The notes under the pieces are model-generated. The model saw only the letters and a program-made list of their open reading frames with translations, was not told the origin of the DNA and did not search any database. Positions 1 through 7,955 of a stretch of DNA of 64,000 nucleotides are shown here, piece by piece (within the stretch, counting starts at the first letter, position 1; each line of letters starts with the position of its first letter). The position numbers and the translations under genes were made by a program. The DNA is from Bauldia sp. (GTDB lineage: Bacteria; Pseudomonadota; Alphaproteobacteria; Rhizobiales; Kaistiaceae), in assembly GCA_037200845.1 (NCBI GenBank), contig JBBCGQ010000001.1, forward strand, positions 1,364,001 through 1,428,000, given 5' to 3'.

Positions 1-3
1 CAC

Positions 4-942
4 ATGACGGCGCCCGGCCTTAGTGAGGCCGCGGCCTTCTATGCCGCGGCGGGTTATCGCGTGTTCCCATGCGTGCCCGGCGGCAAGGAGCCGCTTACAC
101 CGAACGGCTTTCTCAACGCGTCGGCCGACGCGGCCGTAGTCGCGCGCTGGTGGCGCCGCTGGCCGGCCGCTAACATCGGACTCGCCCTATCGCCGAGCGG
201 CCTCGTTGCGCTCGACATCGATTCGTACAAAGACGGTTGCGAGTGGAGCTCGTTTATCGCCGGCAAGGAGCTGCCTGATACCTGGGCTCAGGTTTCGGGA
301 CGTGGCGGCACCCACTATATTTTCACCGCGCCCGCGGGGCACCGCTTCCCCGGCAAGCTGGCCCAATTCGTCGAGATCAAAGCCGCGGGCTACGTCCTGC
401 TGGCGCCGTCGATGTTCGACGGGCGCCGCTACGAGCGTCTGAATCATTTCCGCCCGGCGCCTGCACCCGCGTGGCTGCTGAATGCCGCGGCGGGCACCGT
501 CACATCGATCAGCAATGCCGGCATGATGGACGCGGAGGCGCTTGAAGTGTTCCTCGCCGGCCTCGATCCGCGGGCACATGCCCAGCATGATGATTGGTTC
601 TCGATCATGTGCGCTTGCCATCACGTCACCGCGGGCAAGGCCGAGGAGGCTTTCGTACGGTGGTCCGCCGGCAACACAACCTTCGCCCACCTGAGCCGCG
701 AGGTGGTCCGCCGCTGGCGCAGCCTCGGCCGGCGCCCCGGCAACACCGTGGGTACCCTAATCCGGGCGCTTCGAGATGATGGCGAGGACACGCTCGCCGA
801 CAAGCTGATCTGGCTATCGCTGAAATACGACGACGAGGAAGTGTTCCCTGCCGAGGACGCCAGCAACATGGAATTTCAAACCGACCGCGAACGTGTCGCG
901 CTGACCGACAAATTTGTAGGAGACAACAATGCCAATAACTAA
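4..942 (+). CDS. Bifunctional DNA primase/polymerase (prim-pol) of a phage-like element
   Basis: The 312-residue protein has an N-terminal prim-pol domain (about residues 8-160). The catalytic acidic pair is D71-I-D73, and G101-G-T-H104-Y-I-F carries the conserved His. Residues about 178-270 resemble a PriCT-2 primase C-terminal domain. Such enzymes make primers and extend DNA for plasmid, phage or satellite replication. The gene is followed by an ATPase that overlaps it by 14 bp, so a replication operon is likely. Base 1 begins an in-frame codon, so an upstream start cannot be excluded, but the ATG at 4 sits just before the domain start (residue 8 onward). The family is clear; which element it belongs to is inference because the window begins here. 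Confidence 0.85.
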   Translation: MTAPGLSEAAAFYAAAGYRVFPCVPGGKEPLTPNGFLNASADAAVVARWWRRWPAANIGLALSPSGLVALDIDSYKDGCEWSSFIAGKELPDTWAQVSGRGGTHYIFTAPAGHRFPGKLAQFVEIKAAGYVLLAPSMFDGRRYERLNHFRPAPAPAWLLNAAAGTVTSISNAGMMDAEALEVFLAGLDPRAHAQHDDWFSIMCACHHVTAGKAEEAFVRWSAGNTTFAHLSREVVRRWRSLGRRPGNTVGTLIRALRDDGEDTLADKLIWLSLKYDDEEVFPAEDASNMEFQTDRERVALTDKFVGDNNANN

Positions 943-2632
943 GAACGACGTCGCCGCCGCTCCGGCCGCGAAGGTTCGCGGCAAGGGCAAGGACTCCGCC
1001 GTCGCGCGGCTGAACAAACTGGTCGACGAGGCGGAGCTGTTTCTGAATCAGGACCGCACGCCCTTTGCCAGTGTGAACGTGAACGGCCACACCCAAACCC
1101 ACGCCGTCGCCGGCAAGAGTTTTCGCGAATGGCTTATCTTCCGCTACGTGCAGGCAACCCGCGGTGCCCCGCCGCGCGAAAAGCTAAAGGACGCAGTCGC
1201 GCGCGCCGAGGCACTCGCCCTGCACAGCGACAAGCGGCTGACGACATGGCTGCGCGTCGGCTGGGGCGACAACGGAAAGCATTACCTCGACCTGGGCGAT
1301 GATAACTGGCGCGCCGTTGAGACCGACGCGGCAGGCTGGCGAGTGGTCGACAATCCACCGATCAAGTTTCGCCGTTCTGGGCGCGAGCAACCTCTGCCTG
1401 AACCGATCAGCGCCTTTACGGAGCTGCCTGACGGCGGCCGCCTGCGGAATGATTCACTGATCTACCTGCTGTCGCTCGTGCGCGTAATGACGCCGGGCGA
1501 CCGCGCCCAAACCAAGCAGGCATTCCGCTTACTCGTCGGATTCGTGTTCGACTGCCTGCGGCCCGGTGGCGACCATGCCATCCTCAACCTGCTGGGGCCG
1601 CCCGGCGCAAGCAAGACAACCGCGGCCGAAACCATCATCGCCATCGTGGATCCGCGCGAACCGGCTACAGCCGGCGTGCCCAAGACCGAGGACGATTTGA
1701 TGGTGGTGGCAAGCTCGCGCAACGTGCTGGCCATCGATAATGCGTCGACGCTGAATCAATCCTTGTCGGATGCCTTCTGCCGATTGACCACGGGCGCCGG
1801 TACCGAGAAGCGCGAGCTCTACACCAGCGGCGAAGTTTTCATAATCAAGGCATGCTGCCCGCTGATCATCACCAGCCTTGAGCCGCCGACCGCGCGCGAC
1901 GACTTCCAGCGGCGCGCGATCAACCTGCACATCAAGAGCACGCCCGCAGGGCAGCGACTGGAGCGGCAGGAGGTCAAGGAGCTGGTCCGGTTGATGCGGC
2001 CGGCGTTCCTCGGCAACCTGCTCGAAGGAGTGTCCTGCGCGATCCGGCGGCGCGAGGAGACGCGTAAACGCCTGCGCGGGCATCTGCCTGCCCTTGCCGA
2101 TCTGATGACGTGGGTAGAGGCCGGTGCCCTCGGGCTGGGATTGCAGGACGGCGAGTTCCAATCCGCGTTCAAAGATCACAAACAGCACGCCATGATCGAT
2201 GCTGCGCAATCTGACAAACTCGTGCAGGCTATCGTCGAGTGGCTCGATGACAAACCCGACCGCGACTTTATCGGCACGCCATCGGCAATCCTCGATGCCC
2301 TGAAGAAGCGCGTAACCGATTCCGAAATGTTCGACGCCCGGCAATGGTTGCCTGTTGCCGCTCGATACCTGGGCGATGCGCTTGAATCAAAACAGCCGCT
2401 GCTGGTCGCGGCAGGTGTGAGGCACACCAGCGAGGTCGATAAGAAAACGCACAACCGCGTTTATCGCCTGAAACTTGGCAAGGGGGTGGTGGTGCCCGAC
2501 GCCCTCAGCGTCATGGAGCTGGCCGACGCCGATGGCGGGCTGGGGCTGATGGGTAAGGCTGCGGTCGTGCCCGACCAGCTGGGCGCGACGCTGGCCAACG
2601 ACGCCGGCCTAGGGCTCGACAGCACGGAGTAG
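929..2632 (+). CDS. AAA/SF3-like ATPase, probable replicative helicase of the phage-like element
   Basis: This 567-residue protein has a Walker A motif (GPPGASKTT, about residue 223) and a Walker B-like stretch (VLAIDN, about residue 267). Arrangement and length fit the helicase partner of a prim-pol in phages and satellites. The ATG at 929 overlaps the end of the primase gene and has an AGGAG ribosome binding site at 918-922 inside that gene, so translation is coupled. The N-terminal ~200 residues match nothing I recognise and may bind the origin. A repeat array that could be its DNA target begins 5 bp after the stop. Helicase function is inferred from the motifs and the neighbour. Confidence 0.7.
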   Translation: MPITKNDVAAAPAAKVRGKGKDSAVARLNKLVDEAELFLNQDRTPFASVNVNGHTQTHAVAGKSFREWLIFRYVQATRGAPPREKLKDAVARAEALALHSDKRLTTWLRVGWGDNGKHYLDLGDDNWRAVETDAAGWRVVDNPPIKFRRSGREQPLPEPISAFTELPDGGRLRNDSLIYLLSLVRVMTPGDRAQTKQAFRLLVGFVFDCLRPGGDHAILNLLGPPGASKTTAAETIIAIVDPREPATAGVPKTEDDLMVVASSRNVLAIDNASTLNQSLSDAFCRLTTGAGTEKRELYTSGEVFIIKACCPLIITSLEPPTARDDFQRRAINLHIKSTPAGQRLERQEVKELVRLMRPAFLGNLLEGVSCAIRRREETRKRLRGHLPALADLMTWVEAGALGLGLQDGEFQSAFKDHKQHAMIDAAQSDKLVQAIVEWLDDKPDRDFIGTPSAILDALKKRVTDSEMFDARQWLPVAARYLGDALESKQPLLVAAGVRHTSEVDKKTHNRVYRLKLGKGVVVPDALSVMELADADGGLGLMGKAAVVPDQLGATLANDAGLGLDSTE

Positions 2633-2636
2633 CCCG

Positions 2637-2783
2637 GCTGGCGGTGCAGGCGGTGCAGGCGGTGCAGGCGGTGCAGCGGCTGTACCCTTTGCCCCCATTA
2701 GCCCTCCACCCTCTCCCTCCCTCTACCCTTTTGAGGGCAAAGGGGGAGGGGCCAGCACCGCCTGCACCGCCTGCACCGCCAGC
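2637..2783 (+). repeat. Inverted array of 9-bp repeats, candidate replication origin (or terminator)
   Basis: Four perfect tandem copies of GCGGTGCAG occupy 2641-2676. On the other side, two perfect copies of its reverse complement (CTGCACCGC) lie at 2762-2779, with an imperfect third at 2753-2761. As a result, 2637-2659 and 2761-2783 form a perfect 23-bp inverted repeat. A nested 10-bp inverted repeat (CCCTTTGCCC at 2685-2694, GGGCAAAGGG at 2735-2744) lies inside. The array directly follows the primase and ATPase genes. Iterons recognised by a satellite replication protein are a plausible reading. A complex terminator is the alternative, although no T-run follows. Confidence 0.55.
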
Positions 2784-3113
2784 GAATTTTGGAATGGCGG
2801 AAACGCTGGGGTTTGGATTCGCTCTGAGGGCATCGGCCCTGTGGGACGTGCTGCCGGCGCGCGGCGGGAGGGCACCCCCACCCGGCTCAGGTTCTTCGAA
2901 GGCCCGGACGTAATGAGGGGCAGAGCGGTGGTCGACGCATTTTTAGCCACCGTTCTCGCGCGGGACATAGACCATTTCGGAATCGAGACACGATTTCCGT
3001 CGCTTGGAACTGAGCGATGATAAATCGGCGCTTGGTCGACTAGACGGAATCTGCAAACCGAAGGTTATCTTGCTTTCGAGCCCCGTTCACGCCACATAAA
3101 CAGCACGCTCACG
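2784..3113. other. Intergenic stretch with no convincing gene
   Basis: About 330 bp between the inverted array and the next coding segment. Only very short frames are present, for example 35 codons from the ATG at 2913, without family support. A terminase and portal would be expected here in a complete phage head operon, but there is no room for them. Confidence 0.5.
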
Positions 3114-3485
3114 TTGGGCGCCAAACAGGGCCGGCACGCCGGCATAGACAGAGGGGCCACAACCGGCCCCGCGGTTTTCCGGGCACCGAAGGCCCGGCCT
3201 GTTCGAGCGCCGCCCGTGCAAGCGTTTTGCCCCGCCTACATCGCCATCTGCGCCCGCGCCATCGCCAACGGCGGCGCCCTTGCTGCGACCGACGCCGCGG
3301 TGATCATCGCCGCGCACCCGGAAACGGAACGCGCCTTCCGCGATATTTCGCACGAGCTAGATGCCGGCCTTAGCCACGACGCCGAGACGATTGCTAACCG
3401 CGTGAACATGCCGCCGGCATTCGTCGACGCACTGCTCACTGCGCTGCGCGCGCCGGGCGCCACCGACGTCGTGACGGTGCAGTGA
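3114..3485 (+). CDS. Small hypothetical protein coupled to the capsid protease gene
   Basis: The open frame encodes up to 123 residues from a TTG at 3114. Only the part after about residue 35 (3216 onward) looks like natural protein, so a later start such as the GTG at 3216 is plausible. That part is alanine-rich and helical and ends in a segment that could be a helix-turn-helix (ANRVNMPPAFVDALLTALR). Its TGA overlaps the ATG of the protease/capsid gene as TGATG, which supports real translation. I do not recognise the family. It could be a small regulator or the remnant of a larger head gene. Confidence 0.45.
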   Translation: MGAKQGRHAGIDRGATTGPAVFRAPKARPVRAPPVQAFCPAYIAICARAIANGGALAATDAAVIIAAHPETERAFRDISHELDAGLSHDAETIANRVNMPPAFVDALLTALRAPGATDVVTVQ

Positions 3486-5422
3486 TGCCCAAGCAGATCA
3501 AGATCAGTTTCGATGGAATTGTCGGCGAGGGCGCCAACACCGCAGCTGAGGTGCGCGCTGCCCTCCGGGCCGGCGGCCCGGTTGCCGTTGCGATCAACAG
3601 CCCGGGCGGCATCGCGACCGAAGGGCTGGCCATCTACAATTTGCTCAAGGCCCACGCCGGCCGCGTTGACGTGACAGTCGACGCCTTGGCGGCCTCCGCT
3701 GCGTCCCTGATCGCGATGGCGGGCGATAGCATCACCATGCGCGAAGGCTCGCTCATGATGATTCATGATCCTGCTGGCATCACCATCGGGACCGCGGCCG
3801 CGCACGAAAAGAGTCGCGACGTCCTGAACAAGATGGGCGACCAGTTCGCCAAGATTTACGCGCAGCGCAGTGGCCAGTCGGAAGACGAGGCGCGGGCGCT
3901 GATGCTCGATGAGACGTGGATGGATTCATCCGAGGCGATCGATCTCGGCTTCGCCTCGGCGGCATCCGACAAACGCGCGACCGCGAACGCGCCGACCTTC
4001 GACTACCGAATGTTCAAACACGCGCCAGCGACCCTGCTCGCGCTTTCCCCTCCGCAATCGAAAAGGAAAACTCCCATGGCCAAGAAGCCCGCGACCGTGC
4101 CGGCCGATGACGACGACGAAGTCGTTGTCGATGTGACCGGCGACATTCTCAACCGCGCTGCAACCGCTAAGCTGTCCGCCGCGGAGGCTGCCGAAATCGT
4201 CCTGCTGGCCAAGGGCTCGCTCGACAAGGCGCGTGATCTGATCATCGACAAGGTCGCCGCCAACGCTGGGGACCAGCGCCACGCTCACAGCATTCGCGTG
4301 GGCGAGGATGCCGGCGGCGATGAAGCCGGCTTCGCTGACGCAATGGCTGATCAGTTTCAGGCGAAACTTCAGGGCCGCCCCGCGACCGGCGCCGGCAAGA
4401 TCTTCAACGGTTCATCGAACCTCGACCTCGCCAAGGAATTCCTGAAGGCCCACAGCATCTCGCTGCGCGCTCGCGACCCGGCCAGCATCCTCGGCGCCGC
4501 ATTCAAGGCCCGGCGGCCTTTCATGTCGGCAGGTTTTGAAACTACCAGCGACCTGTCCTCGCTGTTGGGCGACGGCATGAACCGCGAGCTGACGCGCCTG
4601 TTCGCAGCCGCTGAACCCGGCGTGGTTGCCATTGCTGGCGCTGGTCAGCTTAGCGACTACCGCGAAGCAGAACGTGTCGCGACAACTTCCTTTCCAAGCC
4701 TCGAAAAAGTTTTGGAGGCGGGTGAGATCACATGGTCGGCTATCAGCGACCACGGCGAGAAAATCCGCGTAGCCAATTACGCACGGGCCGTGGCGGTCAG
4801 CATCGAGGTCTTAACGAACGACAGTCTTCAAGGTGTGCAGCGCGCCATCCGCGACATCAGCGTCGCGACCCAGAACCTCCGCGCCAAATTGGTCATCGAC
4901 GCATTGACGACCACGACTATGTCGGACGGCTTTACGCTGATCGACGACGCCAATCACGGCAATGTGGTCGATGAGGGTGCGCCCTCCGTGCCGGCGTTGT
5001 CGGCCATGCGCTCGAAGATGCGGCTCCAGAAATCTCTCGACGGCACGACCGTTCTTGGCTTGACGCCTTCGACGATTCTTGTTCCGGCGGCCTTGGAGAC
5101 GCAGGCCGAAATCATCGCGGCCGCAATCGCGGCGACGAGCGTTAGCGAAGTCAATCCGTTTACGAATCTGAAGGTGGCGGTCGATCCGCGATTGGACGCT
5201 ATCGACAACGGGGCGTGGTACGTCGCCGCTGACGCCAGCATCCAGCCGGCCATCGAGCTAGCCACGCTCACTAGCACGCCGACGCCGCGACTCGAAGTTG
5301 CCGACCCGGCGAGTTTTGATCGCCTCGGAACGGCGTTCCGAGTCTGGTTCGCGGTAGGCGCCGCGCCTTTGGAATTCCGCTCCATCGTCAAGAACACCGG
5401 CAACGGCGGCACGGACGACTAA
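3485..5422 (+). CDS. Prohead protease / major capsid protein fusion
   Basis: The 645-residue protein joins a ClpP-like (S14) head maturation protease (about residues 1-190) to a major capsid domain (about 290-640). Protease features are the INSPGG motif at 37-42, an AASAAS stretch with candidate nucleophile Ser71, and His94 in IHDP. Between the domains is a charged, scaffold-like linker. Such fusions are known in temperate phages. The ATG at 3485 is preferred over the GTG at 3482 because it overlaps the upstream stop. An internal ATG at 4076 preceded by AAAAGG (4061-4066) could start a separate scaffold/capsid product. No terminase, portal or tail gene accompanies it in this window. Confidence 0.82.
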   Translation: MPKQIKISFDGIVGEGANTAAEVRAALRAGGPVAVAINSPGGIATEGLAIYNLLKAHAGRVDVTVDALAASAASLIAMAGDSITMREGSLMMIHDPAGITIGTAAAHEKSRDVLNKMGDQFAKIYAQRSGQSEDEARALMLDETWMDSSEAIDLGFASAASDKRATANAPTFDYRMFKHAPATLLALSPPQSKRKTPMAKKPATVPADDDDEVVVDVTGDILNRAATAKLSAAEAAEIVLLAKGSLDKARDLIIDKVAANAGDQRHAHSIRVGEDAGGDEAGFADAMADQFQAKLQGRPATGAGKIFNGSSNLDLAKEFLKAHSISLRARDPASILGAAFKARRPFMSAGFETTSDLSSLLGDGMNRELTRLFAAAEPGVVAIAGAGQLSDYREAERVATTSFPSLEKVLEAGEITWSAISDHGEKIRVANYARAVAVSIEVLTNDSLQGVQRAIRDISVATQNLRAKLVIDALTTTTMSDGFTLIDDANHGNVVDEGAPSVPALSAMRSKMRLQKSLDGTTVLGLTPSTILVPAALETQAEIIAAAIAATSVSEVNPFTNLKVAVDPRLDAIDNGAWYVAADASIQPAIELATLTSTPTPRLEVADPASFDRLGTAFRVWFAVGAAPLEFRSIVKNTGNGGTDD

Positions 5423-5480
5423 AGTAATCACAGAGGCGCGCGGCTTCGGTCGCGCGCTCCTTTCGCGAAAGGAATTCCCC

Positions 5481-5825
5481 ATGCGTAACTATGTGCAGCA
5501 AGGCGACACGCTACTCGTCACCGCGCCCGAGTCCACCGACGATGACGGCGGCGTGTCGGGCGACGGCGTTCTGGTCGGCGATCTGTTCGGCGTTGCCGCA
5601 ACCGACTTCGATGCCGGTGGCGATGTCGAAATCATGGTCACCGGAGTCTTTGATCTGCCCAAGGCCACGCCCGAGGTGTGGGCTCAAGGCGCACGCCTTT
5701 ACTGGAACAACTCGACCAAGCGCGTCACCACGACCGTTGGCAGCAACACGCTGATCGGCCACGCCACCGCGGCCGCTGGCTCGACCGCCACCGTTGGCCG
5801 CGTGCGCCTCAACGGCGCGGCCTAA
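5481..5825 (+). CDS. DUF2190-family capsid decoration protein
   Basis: The 114-residue, glycine- and beta-rich protein starts MRNYVQQGDTL and carries the run of short hydrophobic strands typical of DUF2190. These are small proteins encoded next to the major capsid gene that sit on the capsid surface. It lies 58 bp after the capsid fusion and is preceded by GAAAGGAA (5467-5474), a good ribosome binding site. It ends about 100 bp before a strong terminator, so it is probably the last gene of the head transcript. The family call is good; the structural role is by analogy. Confidence 0.75.
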   Translation: MRNYVQQGDTLLVTAPESTDDDGGVSGDGVLVGDLFGVAATDFDAGGDVEIMVTGVFDLPKATPEVWAQGARLYWNNSTKRVTTTVGSNTLIGHATAAAGSTATVGRVRLNGAA

Positions 5826-5928
5826 TCGAATCTGGCCGCTGCGTACGCGCGGCGGCACCCTGAATCCCTCCGGGACTTCCATGTTCATCCCGGCAGGGTA
5901 GTCCCCGGCCTCCACCCGGGGCGCAAAC

Positions 5929-5970
5929 TGCGCCGCCCTCGTCCCCTACAGCCGGGGGCGGCGCATTTTT
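5929..5970 (+). terminator. Rho-independent terminator after the capsid operon
   Basis: TGCGCCGCCC (5929-5938) pairs perfectly with GGGCGGCGCA (5956-5965) and is followed at once by TTTTT (5966-5970). It separates the capsid genes from the sigma factor gene 18 bp downstream, which must therefore have its own promoter or depend on readthrough. Confidence 0.8.
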
Positions 5971-5987
5971 CCAATCCGAAAACATCG

Positions 5988-6716
5988 ATGAACAACTCAC
6001 GAGTCTTGTTGCGACCAGCAACGGCCGACGCGCCGCGCACCCGTGCGGAGCTGAAGGTCGAGAACTATCTGCGTCTCGCGGTCAAATGGGCAAACAGATA
6101 TTCGCGGACGCTCGGCTTCGACGAAGCTTTCAGCATCGCTCAGGCGGCGCTCGTTGAGGCTGGACAGAAATGGGAGGCCGAACGCGGTTCCTTCTTTTTG
6201 ATCGCGCACGAAGTCATCCGAACAAGGCTCTGGCTTGAGTGGCAACGGCGCCACCGCCGTGCCCGCATCAACCTCCCATCTCTTGCGGTGAACGAAGATG
6301 GCGAGGAGTTCGACCTTGCCGAACACACCGCCGATCCGAACACCCCGACGCCCGAGGAAGCACTAATCGCTGCAGACGAGCGCGAGCGCGCCGAGCGCAT
6401 CGTCGCCAAGCTGCTGCCGCAGCTTGATGAGCGAGAGCGCCTCATTGTCACCCGCCTTTATTTAGATGACGAAGATGCTCGGGGTCACAGCCAAAACAAA
6501 CGTGAGCGGCGCGTCGCCACGTTGGCGGAGTTGGCCACGGAGCTGGGCATCACGCATCAGCGGGTGCAGCAGCTGGAGGTGGGCCTGCTAAAGCGGCTGC
6601 GCGAAGCGGTCGTTACCGGGCGGGCAGTGCGCAAGCTGAGTCAGAACGTGCCGCGGGCGCCCATGCCTAGCGAACAAGTCATAGGTGCAGCAACACTGCT
6701 GGCGACCCACGGGTAA
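5988..6716 (+). CDS. Sigma-70 family RNA polymerase sigma factor of the phage-like element
   Basis: The 242-residue protein has a region 2-like part (about residues 25-90, YLRLAVKWANRYSR ... WLEWQRR) and a region 4-like C-terminal helix-turn-helix (about 140-212, LDERERLIVTRLYL ... LAELATELGITHQRVQQLE). The QRVQQLE recognition helix resembles RpoH/RpoD-type region 4. It lies on the same strand after the capsid operon terminator. A sigma factor at this position could direct late transcription of the element. Promoter specificity cannot be read from sequence, and a chromosomal regulator captured at the element edge is the alternative. Confidence 0.75.
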   Translation: MNNSRVLLRPATADAPRTRAELKVENYLRLAVKWANRYSRTLGFDEAFSIAQAALVEAGQKWEAERGSFFLIAHEVIRTRLWLEWQRRHRRARINLPSLAVNEDGEEFDLAEHTADPNTPTPEEALIAADERERAERIVAKLLPQLDERERLIVTRLYLDDEDARGHSQNKRERRVATLAELATELGITHQRVQQLEVGLLKRLREAVVTGRAVRKLSQNVPRAPMPSEQVIGAATLLATHG

Positions 6717-6769
6717 GTGCTTTGGTGACACGACCTACCGGAACCCTATTGGTAGCGACCCGGCTGAAG

Positions 6770-7897
6770 TTACGCGACGGCGACGCGATCATTACCAAAG
6801 AGACGTGTTCTAATTTCCTCACACGCTCCATCGAATCCGGGAAACATCGAACCTGCTGTAATCCCCATCATCCGAAGATCCCGGAGAACAGCTTCACGCT
6901 CGGCGCGAGGTATGTCGAACACTCTCAGGTAACGCTTTTGGTTCTCAGCCTCGCGCTGTCGAATGTACGATTCTATGTCATCGAGATTAGTCACACTTGA
7001 TAGAGCCTGCTGCGGGATCGCGCGGTCATTTTCGATGGCGAGAGCATGCAGAAGAGAAAAATGCGGCCGAGCAAAGGTAACTTTCAAAATCTGATTGAAA
7101 TCATTTCGCCAGGCAGTGGAATCGAACATGAAAACCCGCACGGTCTCGTCGTTGGCATCTCGCGGTACCCGGTCAGTTCGGAACGCAAAGTAAGCGGCCA
7201 CGAACGGAGAACGCGTCCAATCAAGCAACGGAGTCGGATAGCCGTGGTGCTGGACGAGGTTGTAGAACGCCGCGTTGTGCTGAGGATCGTTGAGATTAAA
7301 CAGATGCTTGGTTCTGGCAGACAAAATCTGGTGAAGCGTGGGGATGTCTTGATTCATGAATCGTATGAGGTCCTTTCTTTTTGAGCGATGAAAGGCAGTC
7401 CTCAGACGGTGCGTCGTTCCTTGGCCGCGGAAGACAAAACGTTCAGGTTCAATTGAGGAGGCGTGGGCCTTGAACTGGTCCCAACTCTTGACGCTATCCT
7501 CCGGGGCATAGTCCGATGGCTCGGCACTGCGGCTCTTAGCGAGCGCGGCGACGCCGGTAGTGCCTACAGACGTTGTCCACGAAACTATGAGCGTGTTGCC
7601 TTTTATCTCAAAAGTTGCCGTGGCCGTTTCGGGATGAAAGACGCCGGGCGCGATTTCCGGCAGCTGCTCTCGTGGAAGTATGTCGCCGGTAAACGGGTGT
7701 AGCGGCGTCAGCCGAAGCTCAAGAGTTTGCTTCGGGCTTTGATCCACTGTCCGGACGAAGGCCAAAGTGCCCGGCAGTTTGGGATCATCGTCAAAGACGT
7801 ATGCGTTGCCTTCGAGGTGATCACCAAAATCGTCCAGATCAACAACCGCCGTACCAGAATTGCTGCCCTGATACTTTCCTATCCATTGGCCTTGCAT
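6770..7897 (-). CDS. FRG-domain protein with an N-terminal beta-rich domain
   Basis: The 375-residue protein starts at the ATG at 7897, which has an AAGGTG ribosome binding site. The frame stays open to 7966, but the family begins MxGxWxGxYxGxNxG, as here. Residues 1-125 are a beta-strand-rich domain, and about 150-240 are the FRG domain (FVFRGQG at 154-160, HHGYPTPLLDWTRSPFVAAYFAF at about 217-239). FRG proteins of unknown activity recur in mobile and defence loci. It is the second gene of a pair, 58 bp after a DUF3800 gene on the same strand, at the edge of a phage-like element. Function is inferred only from context; the domain call is strong. Confidence 0.8.
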   Translation of the reverse strand: MQGQWIGKYQGSNSGTAVVDLDDFGDHLEGNAYVFDDDPKLPGTLAFVRTVDQSPKQTLELRLTPLHPFTGDILPREQLPEIAPGVFHPETATATFEIKGNTLIVSWTTSVGTTGVAALAKSRSAEPSDYAPEDSVKSWDQFKAHASSIEPERFVFRGQGTTHRLRTAFHRSKRKDLIRFMNQDIPTLHQILSARTKHLFNLNDPQHNAAFYNLVQHHGYPTPLLDWTRSPFVAAYFAFRTDRVPRDANDETVRVFMFDSTAWRNDFNQILKVTFARPHFSLLHALAIENDRAIPQQALSSVTNLDDIESYIRQREAENQKRYLRVFDIPRAEREAVLRDLRMMGITAGSMFPGFDGACEEIRTRLFGNDRVAVA

Positions 7898-7955
7898 TTC
7901 ACCTTGCTCCCAGCACGCCGAAAATGACCCTCGGAGTACGTATTGACCGGCCCCT

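Noticed and set aside
2644-2913. Open frame with Gln-Ala-Val and Pro repeats after the ATPase gene
   Set aside because: It is a translation of the inverted 9-bp repeat array and GC-rich spacer, without natural protein composition.
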